From the NCBI GenBank assembly GCA_030268105.1, contig BSDZ01000101.1, forward strand, positions 2,108,001 through 2,172,000: DNA of 64,000 nt, written 5' to 3'. Shown here piece after piece: positions 45,001 to 57,677 of the stretch (its first letter is position 1; each line of letters begins with the position of its first letter). The translations under genes were made by a program, and so were the position numbers. Below the pieces are notes generated by a model. The model was not told the origin of the DNA. It did no database searches and worked only from the letters and a program-made list of their open reading frames with translations. This stretch comes from Volvox africanus (lineage: Eukaryota; Chlorophyta; Chlorophyceae; Chlamydomonadales; Volvocaceae).

Positions 45001-46782
45001 CCCCGAAACCGAAGGGGGCGAACCCCGTTGAACCCCGTTAATGCAGGCGAGGCCGTTCAGGAGTACAACTACCACCTGGGCCCCGTTAACACTGTCACTT
45101 TCATCGACGAGGGTCGCCAGTTCGTGTCCACCTCGGACGACAAGACCATTCGTGTGTGGGAGTTCGGTATCCCAGTGCAGATTAAGTACATTGCCGATCC
45201 GTCCATGCACTCCATGCCAGCGGTCGCTACGCACCCCTCCAACAACTACCTGCTTATGCAGAGCCTCGATAATCAGGTGAAGTGGGGACTAGGCGTTAGT
45301 TGCATACCGCGTTACTGCCAAAAGCAAGGGCTTTCACCCTCTTGAATAATTTGGCTTGTAAGTTCCTTGCATTTCCTGTCTTTTTCTCACATTTTCTCAC
45401 ATTTTCTCACATTATATGTATGGGTGTGTGTTCAAAACACATCTTCATATTATATAATATATGTATATATGTGTAAACATACATATATATGTATGTTTAC
45501 ACATATGCATGAAAGGATTGCCCTAAATAAAATTCCCCTCCCGAAGAGCAGATGGATGCGTTAGGCAGATGTTGGTCTCACGGAGGCCGTTCCCGTTCGT
45601 GCCCCGGGCAGTCATGGTTCTCACCTGCCTCGCCCGGTTTGTGCCCGGTAGTATCATGTTTGTTCGTGTCCGAAAACTCCGGGCGTGAGCCGTGGCGCGT
45701 GAGAGCCACGAGATCGGGCCCACAAATGGGGAACGGTTGCCGTAATGGGGGGAGGATAGATGTGGATGCAGATATGACGGATGGCGGGTGGATGGACTAC
45801 AAAATCCCATGGCCGCCGTACTGTTTTGCGAGTTACTTGTCATGATGTTCATTTCTGTAGGCACAATCCGTACTAAATAATTTTAACCAAAGCACTTAGC
45901 GTATTGTGTCTGGACGAGATAAGGGAGATGAGATTTCAAAAACTGCTTGTCTTGCTACGTATTGTTGTTCCAGGTGCTTACGTACATGATTAAGGACGGT
46001 AGGTTCAAGTCTCAAAAGAACAAGACGTTCAAGGGACACAACACGGCTGGTTACGCCTGCCAGGTCAATACATCTCCCGATGGGAAGTAAGTTATGACAG
46101 GAATAGGGTACGCCCTATTATATATAGGGTATCGGGTGGGTTTACATTTTTTCTTGAAGGATATGAGTATCCAGGTGAAATTTGGGAAGGAAAGCCAGGG
46201 TTAATGGGAGAGCATCACCATGAAGTATGGGTTTTATATTTCCATGGGATGGGATTCAAGGTGTGTCGCTTGAAGGGAACAGAACCAGGACTTATCGGAG
46301 TACGATTCAAAGGTCCAGAGGGATTACGGAACGGAAACAACGGACATGATACGCGCCACAGCACAATGCATAACGCCGTGGCCAGTGCAGGCGTATTTCC
46401 CATCTGCCCTGGGGGGGACTGCATGACTACTGAGTATTGTCTTCAGGAATCTGAGTTGGCAAATTGGCAGATGCTTGTGGTGTTGATACTTTCTTGCACT
46501 TTGCCGGGTAATGATAATTGGGGCGATCGAAGTCTACATGTGTATGTCACATTCTAGGTACGGCTTCAAGAGTTTGTGTCGTAACACGTGTGTGCATGCA
46601 GGTACGTCATGTCGGGCGACTCCGAGGGGCGCTGCTTTTTCTGGGAGTGGGGTGCACCACAAAAGATTGTTCGCACGATCAAGGCGCACGAAGCAGTGTG
46701 CATTGGCTGCGAATGGAACCCTCTGGAAAGCAGCAAGGTGGCTACGTGTGGTTGGGATGGGCTTATTAAATACTGGGATTGA
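39029..46782 (+). CDS. PRP17: Pre-mRNA splicing factor Prp17 (CDC40)
   Basis: A WD40 spliceosome component needed for the second transesterification step. Sixteen exons: 39029-39051, 39144-39246, 39672-39740, 40103-40148, 40825-40895, 41318-41402, 41609-41715, 41994-42086, 42521-42660, 43098-43203, 43471-43590, 44022-44144, 44491-44590, 45047-45276, 45974-46086, 46602-46782. All phases agree, giving 569 residues, close to the roughly 580 of animal CDC40. N-terminus MDLLTQYG and AAPQ|VDT match plant-type Prp17. Conserved blocks follow: [44 protein letters not shown]. Seven-bladed propeller from about residue 270: [90 protein letters not shown] at the C-terminus. Exon 4's acceptor is the least sure; an alternative AG lies at 40085. 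Introns are 92 to 697 nt. Confidence 0.95.
45467..45506. repeat. Perfect 40-bp palindrome in a Prp17 intron
   Basis: Left arm ATATGTGTAAACATACATAT is followed immediately by its exact reverse complement, with no spacer, inside the intron before exon 45974-46086. Confidence 0.95.
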
Positions 46783-48655
46783 AGCCAGGAGGTGGCTCAT
46801 GCGTGTGTTGTTAGGGATTCGGAATAGGAAGCGCAACAGACGCAGTCACAGGAACCCACGGGCCGTGTACGCGGCATGGAGGAAAGCAGCGAACGGAAGG
46901 CGGATAGGGTGCGAGCATCAAATTCGCGGGTGCCCATATAAAGGGATGAGTACCCGCAAACTCTTGCCATTAAGGTGTGTGCTAAGGAGGGGTGGTTATA
47001 TAGGGGTCTCTCGGGGTTGTGACAGCGTTGAATTGTTAAAGTGGCGTGGGTAAAACGATTGAAGGCGGATGAGGCGGAGTTAGAATAATGCAACATACCG
47101 TCGCACGGCTTCTGTAGAGATGCATCCAACGGGGCGTAGGTAGTGGCAATTGGCGGATGGATGTGGAACAGGGGTGATATTGACATGGTAATAGTGCGGA
47201 AGGGCGCATAAGTCATGCTGCTAAGGACAGCCACACACGTCGGCCTCCCACGCTGTGTGGATATTCTATGCGTGTTCGCTGTTCACGTTTGAGATGGCAC
47301 TGCACGACAACATCGTCTTCATGGGAATGACGTTTCATTTTCAGGTCAGCAACTGCGTATCCAAACGATCAGTTCGCTGACATCAACAGGAGTGGCCAGA
47401 ATGCAAGCACCCTCGGAAGCAACCCAGTTACAACAGCAGCTGATGCTTTAGATGCTTGCCCTAAGTTCAGATTCCGCAGCACAGGGCAATTTGCAGGCCA
47501 GTTGAAGTCCAGGGAAGTCCCGATCACATAAAGCAGGATATCCCTTATATGAATGCTCATTCATCCACAACGTTGCGGCCAAGAGGACAAACGGGGCCAA
47601 GTCTGTGATGCTCAGAGCGGTGGTTCGGGCCAGGGATCACCGCTGGTTCGGGAAATGGTGCCGGACCTGGGTCCGGTCCTGATGCCGAGAACCCTGTTAT
47701 CCATGCTGATCTAACATGATGGCATGATGTTGGCTGCTTTGAGGGTTACGGCTGTATAATGACACATGGGCATGTGGGGAAGTTGTGTGCTTTTTATTTT
47801 TCAAGACGGTACGCCGCAAGGGGCCGTGACGCAGGTGTTAGAAAATCTTTGTGTGGGACTCCAAGCACATGTACCGGTTCATATCCGACAACCATGGCGT
47901 TTGCCGCTAAGAAGGGAAATATATCTCAGGCGGCATAACGAATTTCAGCAAGGGGGACGGGAGGGCCCGCTGAACTGGCCTGGTGCCGTTTCGGCCACAT
48001 GAGAGCCAAAAATGATAAACCAAAATAAACGTCCATCGCCTTTCTTTGTTACATAATGAACCCTGTTGTTGCAATGATTGGTTAGGAACTTGGCCTGGGT
48101 CACGGCACGATGTCAATTTAGGATGGCGCCAAAGTCCGGCTTGGAGAATATCCGCCCGCCTTGCCTATAACAAATTATAATTTTGCTCTATTTTACGTGC
48201 ATGTGTTTGCGTCAAGTCGAGAGCAGTTCCCGATGTGGCCTGGTGGTTCGCTCCCATAATTGAAAATGAAGCGTCCTGAGGAACAATGTTGTGTGCCAAA
48301 TTTGAATGAATCTAGGCGAACGTGTTTAATTGATACACGACTCTGAAGAAACATGGGATCCTTGTCCCTACTTCCCAATTCACAGTTCAAAAAGCCACAT
48401 AGTACGACAGCATTTTTAGTGTCCTAGCTGCGCCAAGCGAAGATGACAGAAATGATTGACACATATTGATATTTTGTTTTCTGTGAAAGTCCAATCTTTA
48501 GACAGACATGACAGGCTTCGCAGCTTGCTGACCTTGGGGGTCATAGGTGGACACGACGGGAAATGATGTTCAGTATTTTTTAACCTGAATTTTGCAGATA
48601 TATTGTAAAGTAGTTTGTTTATGCTGTCTTCTGCGTCAAGCAGTGTGTCTGAGAA
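46783..48655. other. Intergenic between Prp17 and Nek kinase
   Basis: Holds the Prp17 3' flank and the kinase promoter side. No repeat family, RNA gene or conserved open frame recognised, and no obvious polyadenylation signal. Confidence 0.45.
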
Positions 48656-51600
48656 ATGAACGCGGAGGAGACTCCGGAAAGCAAATATGAGATTCGAGAA
48701 TGCATCGGAAAAGGAGCCTTTGGGGAGGTCAATCTCGTTGTCGAGAAGCTTACGAAGCAAAGGTCAGGCGTGTGCGGCTCCCCCGGCCTCCGGACGACTG
48801 TATCGCAGCTGCAAGCGCAACTCCAACAAGACCTCCGTGTTCTCTTTTTAATGTTTACATTTAGTCCACGTGGGCTTCACTATCTGGGGCTTAGGCGCCG
48901 GTTGATAGCACTCAGATTTGCCGCTGACTTGACGGCGTACTTCTGTTCCCCGTCCCACAGGTATGTGCTCAAGCGCATTAAAATGGCACGTCAGAGCGAG
49001 TGGCAGAGAAAGGCAACGCGGCAGGAAATCGAAATTGTGAGTTATCGCGTGCGTATCTGTACCTGGTCTCGTGATATCCGCTCGCCAAATGGAATGTACT
49101 CCCATCTAAACAGTGGCTAGAAGAGCCGTAGGCATGTTCTGTTGAAATGGTAGCATGCTTCATTTTGTCTCGCCTTCTTGACAGCGAATCCCTGAGTGTG
49201 CCAGTGGGCTTGTCAATCTGTCGTGCAACTTTTGCGATCCAGACCGAAACGCTGGACTTGTGAGCTCCCATGTTACACGATGGGCGAAGATCCCTTCCCG
49301 GTCATCCCGGATGCCCGGAACTTGCGTCATTGCTTCAAAAGCATACCGTTGGTCGTTACCTGTTTCTTGTTCATACAGGTCTCCCGCTTGCGGCACCCGT
49401 TTATCATGCCATACAAAGAGCATTGGACGCACCACGGCCATACCATTAACGTGGTGTACGGGTATTGTGAGAAGGGTGACCTGACGACCGCCATAACGAA
49501 GCAGAAGGTGCGTTTCCGGTCGTGAGGGCAAACACCAATTTAAGTGCAGCATGTGTGCACCCGCGGCGCTTGCCTTTGCGCAAGCATCCTGTTGGATGAT
49601 TAAACCTCCGTCGTCTGTCCCTATACAAGTCGCGCCCCCATTGCGGCAACTTTGCATTTACATGACGTGTACGCATTAATAGGAGATAGCATATGAGCTA
49701 TAGCGCGCTCTATAGCTGCCTGTTACACATGGCTCGGCCACGGGAATTACAACTATTAATTTCCTCCATAACGCCCCTCCTTGGCAGGGAAAATATTTTC
49801 CGGAGGAAACGCTACGGCTTTGGCTGGCTGAGCTGCTGCTCGCGATTGACTACATGCACCGCCAGAATGTGCTGCATCGCGACATCAAAACGCAGAACAT
49901 CCTGCTTACCGGCGATGGGGACGTGCAGATCGGAGACTTTGGGCTGTCAACTGTGCGGTGAGCCAATGAGCAAGACGTGAAGATGTGCGAATGTTACACG
50001 GTTGTACGGCTGGACGGTCTTAGAGCTCTGGAAGGCATAGGTCGGGTACCTCCTTTTTTGCCGTAAGCTTCCTGCCGTCTACCGGGATCTAAGGTTAAGG
50101 TATGCAACGGGATACTGGGGGATCTTTGTGTGACTCAGCGTTTGTCGCAACGTTCTACCGTTACAAACTCTAGGCTGTGGCGACTAGCTATGTGACTCAC
50201 GTTTTTTCCACATATCTCATGCTGCAGGGTTCCCAGTTGCAGCGACGTGATGCATCAGCAACAGGCTGGCAGTGATGAGGCTGACGCTGCCGCGGCAGGG
50301 TACAAATCCCCGGGCGAGGGGAGCAACATGGCAACTTCTAACGGCCCGGCTGCTACTCCCGAGTCAGGGAAGAGCCACCGCACATTCGTCGCCCCTCAGG
50401 TTCCAGCCAATCATATTGGCGCGGAGGTCTATACCAACGGCTTGGCCAACGCACACGCGAACGGTCACAACGGCAACCACCACGGCGAAAAGGAAAAGGA
50501 GCAGTTGATGGCCCACACGCCCATTGTTAACGATAAGGTTAGGCCTAGGTATCGGATGGCTGCTGCTGGAGTCCCGGAAGACGCCCAGGAACTGTGTATA
50601 GCGGTTGAGAGCTCGTATGTTCATGATCTCTGGATGTCTAGAAGTCACCGGGACAACGCTAGGATCTGTCTTGGCCTGTGCTTGGTGGCGTAATCAGCCT
50701 CGAGCCGTGTTGAGAGGGCCCGAGGTTGTGCACTAATCCAACTAAAGAATGCTGCCAAAAAATGGACCATGCCGATTAAAAATTGGTCTTCTATCTCATG
50801 TCGCTCATGGTTGGTTACCCGCTCATTCGTGCCAGCCCCTACTCGTCCTAGGTGCCAACCAAATTTGCCCGCTGTCTACATTGTGTTCGTTGTGCCTAAT
50901 TTGGCTGTGAAATTCAATGATAGAATGTCGGCCTTCGCAAATTTGACCCTTCCACGTGGCAAGCCGTCCTAACTTCCTGCTCATCTGTCTCCTTTTTAGG
51001 GCACCCGTAACGACTACGCACTTGTGGGGACGCCACACTTCATGAGCCCAGAGCTGCTTTCCAGCCAAAAGTACTCCTTCGAGACTGACATTTGGTGGGT
51101 TCTTAGCCATATGACTGGGGCGTCTCAACAACGTTGGGATGACGAGTAATGGTGGAGAGCTGAATGAGTGATTGATAACATGACGTGATGCTGATACTGG
51201 GAGGGGTGTATTTAAGTCCTGCCAGACCTGCCTTTATCCTTGCGCTTGCATACCCAGTGTCCTATGCGGACGTGCAGATATGCAATGCACCATGCAGATG
51301 ACGAGACCAAGGCTGTAGGCCTGTACTAGAGAGAGGTCCACAGCTGACATTTTAGGTTGAAGGCCAAATGTTGGTTAGCCTGACTATCGGATGTGGTGTT
51401 GTCTGATGTATCCGGAAGGTCGCTGGGCGTGGTAATGTACGAGCTCACGACGCTGAAGCCGCCTTTCAACGCCTTTAACCTTGCGGGGCTGGTCGCTAAA
51501 ATCAAGAAGGCCGCACTGCCACCTATTCCGAACAGCTACTCGGCGGAGTGGACGACCATCCTGAAGGGGTATGGTTCCGGGGCTTCAATTCGTCAGGATT

Positions 51601-54600
51601 TGGAGGGATTATGGCACCCCTATGTAAATGAATGCATAGTTGAACTTTGGGTTGCACACACACGAAGCCTGTTTTTGCGCAAGCGTCCTTCCTTGCATGT
51701 CTCTGAACTGTCCTGCTGTATGTTCTGCTGTACCCCTCCTCCATACACCAAACTTCCAGAATGCTGAAGAAGGACCCCGCTCGACGTGCCACACCCTTGG
51801 GCCTGCTGGCGACCCCGTCCATGCAGCAAGCAGTTCAGCAGGCCCGTCAGCGTGCCGTTGCCATAGCGCCGAGCTACGTATTGCCAGATCTTCCGGCGCC
51901 AAAGGCCGGCCCCAGTCCTGGCTTCTGCTTCAACGTGGCAGCAGCTGTTAATACCACTCCAGCTGACGGGCAGCAAACGCCGTCTGCTGCAGGGCCCTCC
52001 ACGCCGGTGCTAATGAACCCTCAGGCCGGCAACGCAGACGAGACTGGTGGCACCGACACGGAGCCCTCCCCGCTGTCGAAGTTTCCGGATCTTGGATCAG
52101 GGGGCTCGCCACTGCAAGCGGGGCCGGTTCCAGGTGCCACAACGACAGCGGTAGTGGCGACTACCGCAGAGGCAAGCCGCGCTAAAACCCCTGCAGTTGC
52201 GCGCAGGCCGGCCACTGCTGGTGGGGCACCTCCGACGGCTGCCACCAAGCGGCTTGTGTCGCCGCAACGCGCTCGCACACAACCTGCTTTCGGTGCCAGC
52301 GCGCCACGCAGTGCGACTCCCAATCGTGCGGTTACAGGGGGAATGCCGAAGGCAGAAGCGGAGCCTAATGCACGACTTGTGCGCAAGGGCTCTCTGCCCC
52401 GGGAATCGCGCTCCAAGAATGTGATGCCTACGAAGGGGAGGGTGTCGCCTGAGGAACTCAGTGACGGTGGCGCGGCCGACGGCGATGAGGCCTGTCCTGC
52501 AACAGCGCGCACCGACAGTCCAACTGAGTCGGCGGAGCGGCAGCCAAGTCGGCGGGCTGGGCCTAGCTCAGGCCCCACGGCGCGCATCGTCACGTTTCGC
52601 CTGCCAAACGGCAAGCGCAGCGTTCTGGAGGCCGTGGGGCAACATACTGCAGCGGCAACCAAGGACGCTGAAGCCGATACGGCAACTTCTGTCCCCCGTG
52701 CGGCTGTCAGCGTGGCAGCTGGAGCCGCTACCCCTAACAATAAGGCCCCTTCCCCCCATTCATCGATATCTGGCGCAAAGGTTGATGCCGCTGTTGCCAA
52801 TAAGCCCTCCATCTCGCACTCCACGGCAACTGGACCGAGGATCTCTTCCCCTGGAGCTGTGACTGGTACAGTAGCACCCCAACTCGCAGCAACCACTACA
52901 GCCGCTGGCGGTGGCGGCGGGGCTAATAGTAACAGCAGTCGTGCAATGCCCTGGCGCAGCTCCCGGCCGGCCTCGCTGAACTCGGCCCGCACATCCCGTA
53001 CCGCCCTCACCGTGGGGTCTTCGCCATCCCAGGCCAGCCCCCGGGGAGACGACACTGCGGCCTCTGGACAAACTATCATTGGGAAACGCTCTGTTTCGGT
53101 GGCGAGGGCCACGTCTATGGACACCAGCGTGACCACAGCCGCGCCTGTGTCCACCAACGCTAACACAAAACGCTCTGTTCCAACAGCGTTTGACGGTGCC
53201 GCAGGCGGTGGTAAACGATCGGGCGCGGCAGCAGCAGCAGGAGCAGAGCAAAGTGCTGGGCTTCCGAATACAGCACGGCAGCGAGCCGCAGCAGCCACAA
53301 GCACACTCGCCTGTCGAAGATCACAATCGGGCTTGCCAGTTGCCACGCCTAAGGATGCAGCTGACGCTGGTGCAGCACGACAGCCGGAGAAGCGCGTCCG
53401 CCGCTCATCCTATGTGGCCTACGGCAAGCCTGTAGAATCCGCACCGCAACAGAGGCGGCCGTTGGTTGCACCGACGCCTACTCTTACATCAAGGGACCCG
53501 ATGGCCACCAGTCCAGCGACGGCTGCTGCCGCGGCGGCGGCGGCCGCCGCGGCCGCCACGGTGGTTACCCTCCTGAGCAGCCATCCGCTGGTGGCGTCGG
53601 ACGCCGCCAAAGATAGCTGCCCTGGTTCTTCAAGCTTCAGTCCTCCAGTGCATCCTGCTATGGCTTGGGATGCGGCAAACGACCTCGCAATGGATGGACA
53701 GATTGAGAAGGGAGAAAATCATTCCTCTCCAAGCAACAGCGGTGACCCAGCGGCGGGTCCTGCGGAGGGCAGGACGGGGGCAGGGTCACGGTCCCTGAGA
53801 TCGCTGACGACGGAGGATTCCGAGCTGTCTATTCCAGACGGCAGGTAAGCTTTGTGATGTATTCTTGTGGTGAGATGGGTATGCGACATCCTGGCGGAGT
53901 CGTAATCTGGGCGTCTGTGAACACTCAATGTTCAGACCATGTTAGGGTGCACTATGCACTAGTCAACTACCTGCTGAAGACTGCTATCGTGTACCAGCAT
54001 CAGCCGAGGATTAGGCAAAGTCATTATGCTTGTTTCGTCCTCGTAACGACGTCGCGTGATGCTGCTTTACATCTGCCCTTATTAATAGACATCGGTGTTC
54101 CTTTGACCCTATTGATAGTCCATTCCTGCAAGGCATCCATGGACGTGTTACATCTGGACGTTTTCCTTGATTCATGCTTGCATACGCAGCCGGTACGGTC
54201 CTTCAGAGTCACACAATGGGGGTCAGTATGACGTCGATGAGCCCAACGGCAGCTCTAGCTTCAGGATAGCATCAGCAAGGTCCGCAGGCGGTGGTGATAA
54301 CAACGGTACTGCCGCTGGAGGAACTACCTTATGGAACAGTAACCAGCTGTTCTCTGGCAGCTACGGTTCTTTCATGGCCTCGTTGGCTGACGTTGGAGCT
54401 CTGGCAGCGACTGTGTCTGGAGGTGGTGCACCGCCACAGCTGGCTAGCAGCGGAAGCGCACGCGCAAATGAGGCGCTTGCACCGCTGGCCGGTTCAGTGA
54501 GCCTGAGTGCCGACCTCCCCCGCCGCGTCTCCGCGTCGGCATTCACGCCTCACTTAATGTATGGCGGTACGGCGCCGGCAGCAGCGCCGGCAGCATCTGT

Positions 54601-56067
54601 GGTAGCAGCCGAAGACACTAACGGGATGGAATCAGGCAGCACTGGCTCGCCGGCGGGGCTGGCGCGTGCACGGTCAAACTTGCGACGTCTGACACTGAAC
54701 GACTCGCTTGGACAGGTGGAGAGTCTCAATGCAGGCGGTGGGATGCAGCTGGTGTCACCCGGACGCTTCGACCTGATTTCCGCTGTGCCGGACGCTTCAG
54801 CCGGTAGCCCTGGTGCGCAGTCGTCAGCTACCATGTCCCCACCCTCGAGAGGCGCTGGCGCCGCATCCGCCATGGAGATTGTCTCGCCTACGCCCGCCAA
54901 AGTACCGTCCCAGCAGCAGCGGCGTCACACAACACAGAGCAGCGGCGATAGCCCTGTGAGCCAGTCCCACCGGGGCTATGGTACGGGTCATAAAATATTG
55001 CAGCAGCAGCACCGACAGGTCAGCACAGCCACTTCCCCTCCGCTTCGCGGATCAGGCCGGGTAGGTGACGAAGCATCCCATGACAACTCCTCGCCAACCG
55101 TCAGCGCCTCCGTGCGGGCCATGTCCCCGAAACACATACAGCTCCAGACGCTTTCTGCCGAGGACTCTCGATCTCCGGGCGGCAGCAGTTCCGAAGTCAC
55201 GTCACAGCTGCGGCCCATGACGGGTGTTCTAGGCGGAAAGTCTGAGCCTGCAGCACAGCACCAGCATTATCTTCAGCATCAGCGCCAGGAGGTGCAGGCA
55301 ACCCGAAACCAGCACGCACCTGAACTCAGCACCTCAGCACAAGCACAGCTGGCGCTGCTGCAGCGTGTGGTGTCGATGGCAGCCTCGCTTTGGGAGATGG
55401 GCCGCGATGTGGAGCTGGGTGCAGTGCTGTCGTCGACCATGAGCAGAGCACTAGTGCGCCGAGCTGGTTCCGCCGGATTCGCAGCGGCAAAGGCAGGGGT
55501 TGTGGTTCAGCAGCAACAGCGGACCATGCTTCCGGAGTTGGGCGACAAGGTGCGCGTGACAGCTGGCTCCCTGCGGGGCGCGGAGGCAGTTGTGCGGTAC
55601 CGTGGACCGTGTCATTGGGGTGCAGGTGAGTGGACAAACTAACAACACAATATGGGAGCCAATACCGGCATCTTGTCCGTATGGGAGGTTTTGTATATTG
55701 AGTCAATTAGCCGATCGGAGGGTAATGGGTACGGACTTCGTGTCGATGTATCTTTCAGCCACTTCCCATTCCTCAAGAGGTAGGGATGGGCGATTTCAAC
55801 GCCACAACATAATATTCTATAACACGCGGAAAATATGTCTGTCAGGATTTATGCAAATGCATTTGCGCCGGATTATCACTGTAAATTTCCTACACAGGCA
55901 CCGTGCTGGGCCTGGAGCTGCGCGGAACAGCTTCTGGCGGCCAGTCAGCTCATGACGATTCTGCAGCACCGCCGGGCTGCCGGGACGGCGTGACATACTT
56001 CCACTGCCAGCACGCAGGCAGCAGAACAGCATTTGTCGCAGTCGATCAGGCGACTGTCCTTGAGTGA
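48656..56067 (+). CDS. NIMA-related (Nek) kinase with CAP-Gly domain
   Basis: Ser/Thr kinase, probably acting on the microtubule cytoskeleton or cilia. Ten exons: 48656-48762, 48961-49036, 49379-49507, 49788-49957, 50228-50537, 51000-51094, 51419-51568, 51760-53844, 54190-55625, 55898-56067. All phases agree, giving 1575 residues. Kinase core, residues about 11-365: P-loop GKGAFGEV (18-25), VLKRIK lysine, HRDIKTQN (134-141), DFG (154-156), GTPHFMSPE (274-282), DIWSLGVVMYEL: all catalytic residues present, Nek-like throughout. Odd 1: exon 5 inserts about 103 low-complexity residues (162-264, Asn/His/Ala/Gly-rich) between DFG and the P+1 loop. Then comes a tail of about 1100 residues rich in Ala, Ser, Pro, Gln and Thr, including a 12-plus Ala run (about 53520-53560). 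Odd 2: the last 85 residues (GDKVRVTAGSLRGAEAVVRY, TVLGLELRG, GVTYFHCQHAG) have CAP-Gly layout, with the GKNDG signature degenerate. Confidence 0.9.
53515..53562 (+). repeat. GCN run encoding polyalanine in the kinase tail
   Basis: Imperfect GCG/GCC/GCT codons in the kinase gene's large eighth exon. Mixed codon usage argues for maintained polyalanine rather than a fresh microsatellite. Confidence 0.85.
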
Positions 56068-57677
56068 GAACTGCGAGGAGAGGATGGGAACGCGGAGAAC
56101 ATTGACATGCGGCCTTTGGGATGTGGGCTAAGATCTAGCAGCGGGGCACGCTTTGTCTCCTTGCTTCTATTTCGCTTGAAGCAGCAGGCCAGTGTTGTGA
56201 CGGAGGAGTGATAACGAGCGGAGGGTTTGATTGTTCAGCTTCTCATCTGACGTTTAAAGGTTCATGAAGCATCTCGTCATGGCACTGCGAAAGAGAGATT
56301 GAGAGCTTTGAAAGCGGGTCTGGTATACCCATTTTTGCGTTCATCTTGCGCATAATGGCAGTTTCTTTTAGAAAGGCAACTCAACTGTGGTCGTGGTGAT
56401 ACGCAAGCTGGTGAAGCGTGCCAAAATAGTGCTGTGCGGCGGCTTGAGAGCCTGCGTGTACATTGGCTCGCATCTTGTTCTCGGTCCTGCGTGCGGTGCG
56501 CGGTTCCTGGTGAGCATATGTGGGAAGCTTAGACTGTGATGACATTGATGACACACTGATTGCACTGAGTGTGGTAATAGAATATAGTTAGGCAAGGGCT
56601 TGAATGATATGGGTCCAGGGATCCAGGAGCTGGATTGCGGCTGAAGCCGTCGAAATGATGAGAAGGATTTGTCAGTGTGGCGGCAGCAGCAGGTGTGAGT
56701 GCATTCTCTTTCCGTTCTGGCGATTTAGGATGTGGATTATAGCGATGTTTTGGTTGGGAATTTTTGCCGGCTTGCTGTTCAAGGGCAGGTGGTAGCGGTA
56801 CACGTACACTCACGGATACTCAGCTGGTGGGAAAAAGGTGTAGTGCAAAAGACCGTGCATGAGACTTCTCTTTCTCCGCGTGGTGATATCATTACTGCGG
56901 CAACCATGGTGATACCAATGCGTGGTGATATCATTACTGCGGCAACTATGGTGATACCAATGCGTGGTGATATCATTACTGCAATCCATATATAGCCTCA
57001 TTAGGGTTTGCAGGTAACCGTTGCAGGACGCCGGTGTCGGTGGTGTCAATTATATCCCATGTTATGTGATCGATTGGCAACATCAGTTCTACTTATACAT
57101 AGCGCGGCATCTGGAGGCATAGCGTTGCTTGCGTGGCCGTGCTATCCATTCTTGACGTTTTAATGAACAGCTGCGGCTTGCCCATCCCCGGGCACGATCT
57201 CTCCAGGGGCTTTCATAGTCCACCTGCGCAATCTGGTGCACCCGCGGTGGAATCTGGTGCGTCAGAACTTGGAAAAAGCGGTGATCTGATGGATGGAGGA
57301 TGGACACTGGGGCGTATGACGCGGGGATTTTATACGTTAAGGCTTTGGACACAACTGCACAGACGATCGACGCGGGAGTTGAGTAGGCAGTACAGCTTGC
57401 GTGCGGCTGCAGCCGTAACAGACTGTCTGCGATGGACTTGTTTAGAGAGGATTTTTAAGGAGGTTTCATAGATGTGTATAGACTTAGCTACGCCATTGAC
57501 CATTAACATTACTTAGCCTCTGTCTTGTCACCGGCGCGGGCGCCCACTTTTCCTTTCCTTCGCTGCAAGTCAATCTGGCAAACTGTCCACTCTGTAATTT
57601 CCCGCCCGTCATACTGTTAGTCAGGATTTTACCGCCGCAAGGAATTGCAGCTGGATTCTTAATGCCCTATTTTGCTG
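56068..57677. other. Convergent intergenic region
   Basis: Lies between the stop codons of the plus-strand kinase and the minus-strand WD40-like gene. It contains a 42-bp tandem repeat at 56879-56982. No gene was supported. Confidence 0.5.
56879..56982. repeat. 42-bp tandem repeat, 2.5 copies
   Basis: Units start CGTGGTGATATCATTACTGC and end GGTGATACCAATG. The first two copies differ by one base, and the third is truncated after 20 bases. Confidence 0.95.

Noticed and set aside
46511..47053. 180-residue plus-strand frame overlapping the last Prp17 exon
   Set aside because: It is out of frame with the conserved Prp17 C-terminus and has no recognisable features.
52021..53346. 441-residue minus-strand open frame
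   Set aside because: It is antisense to the large Ala/Ser/Pro-rich exon of the Nek kinase. High GC keeps the reverse strand open, and it shows no independent motifs or splice sites.
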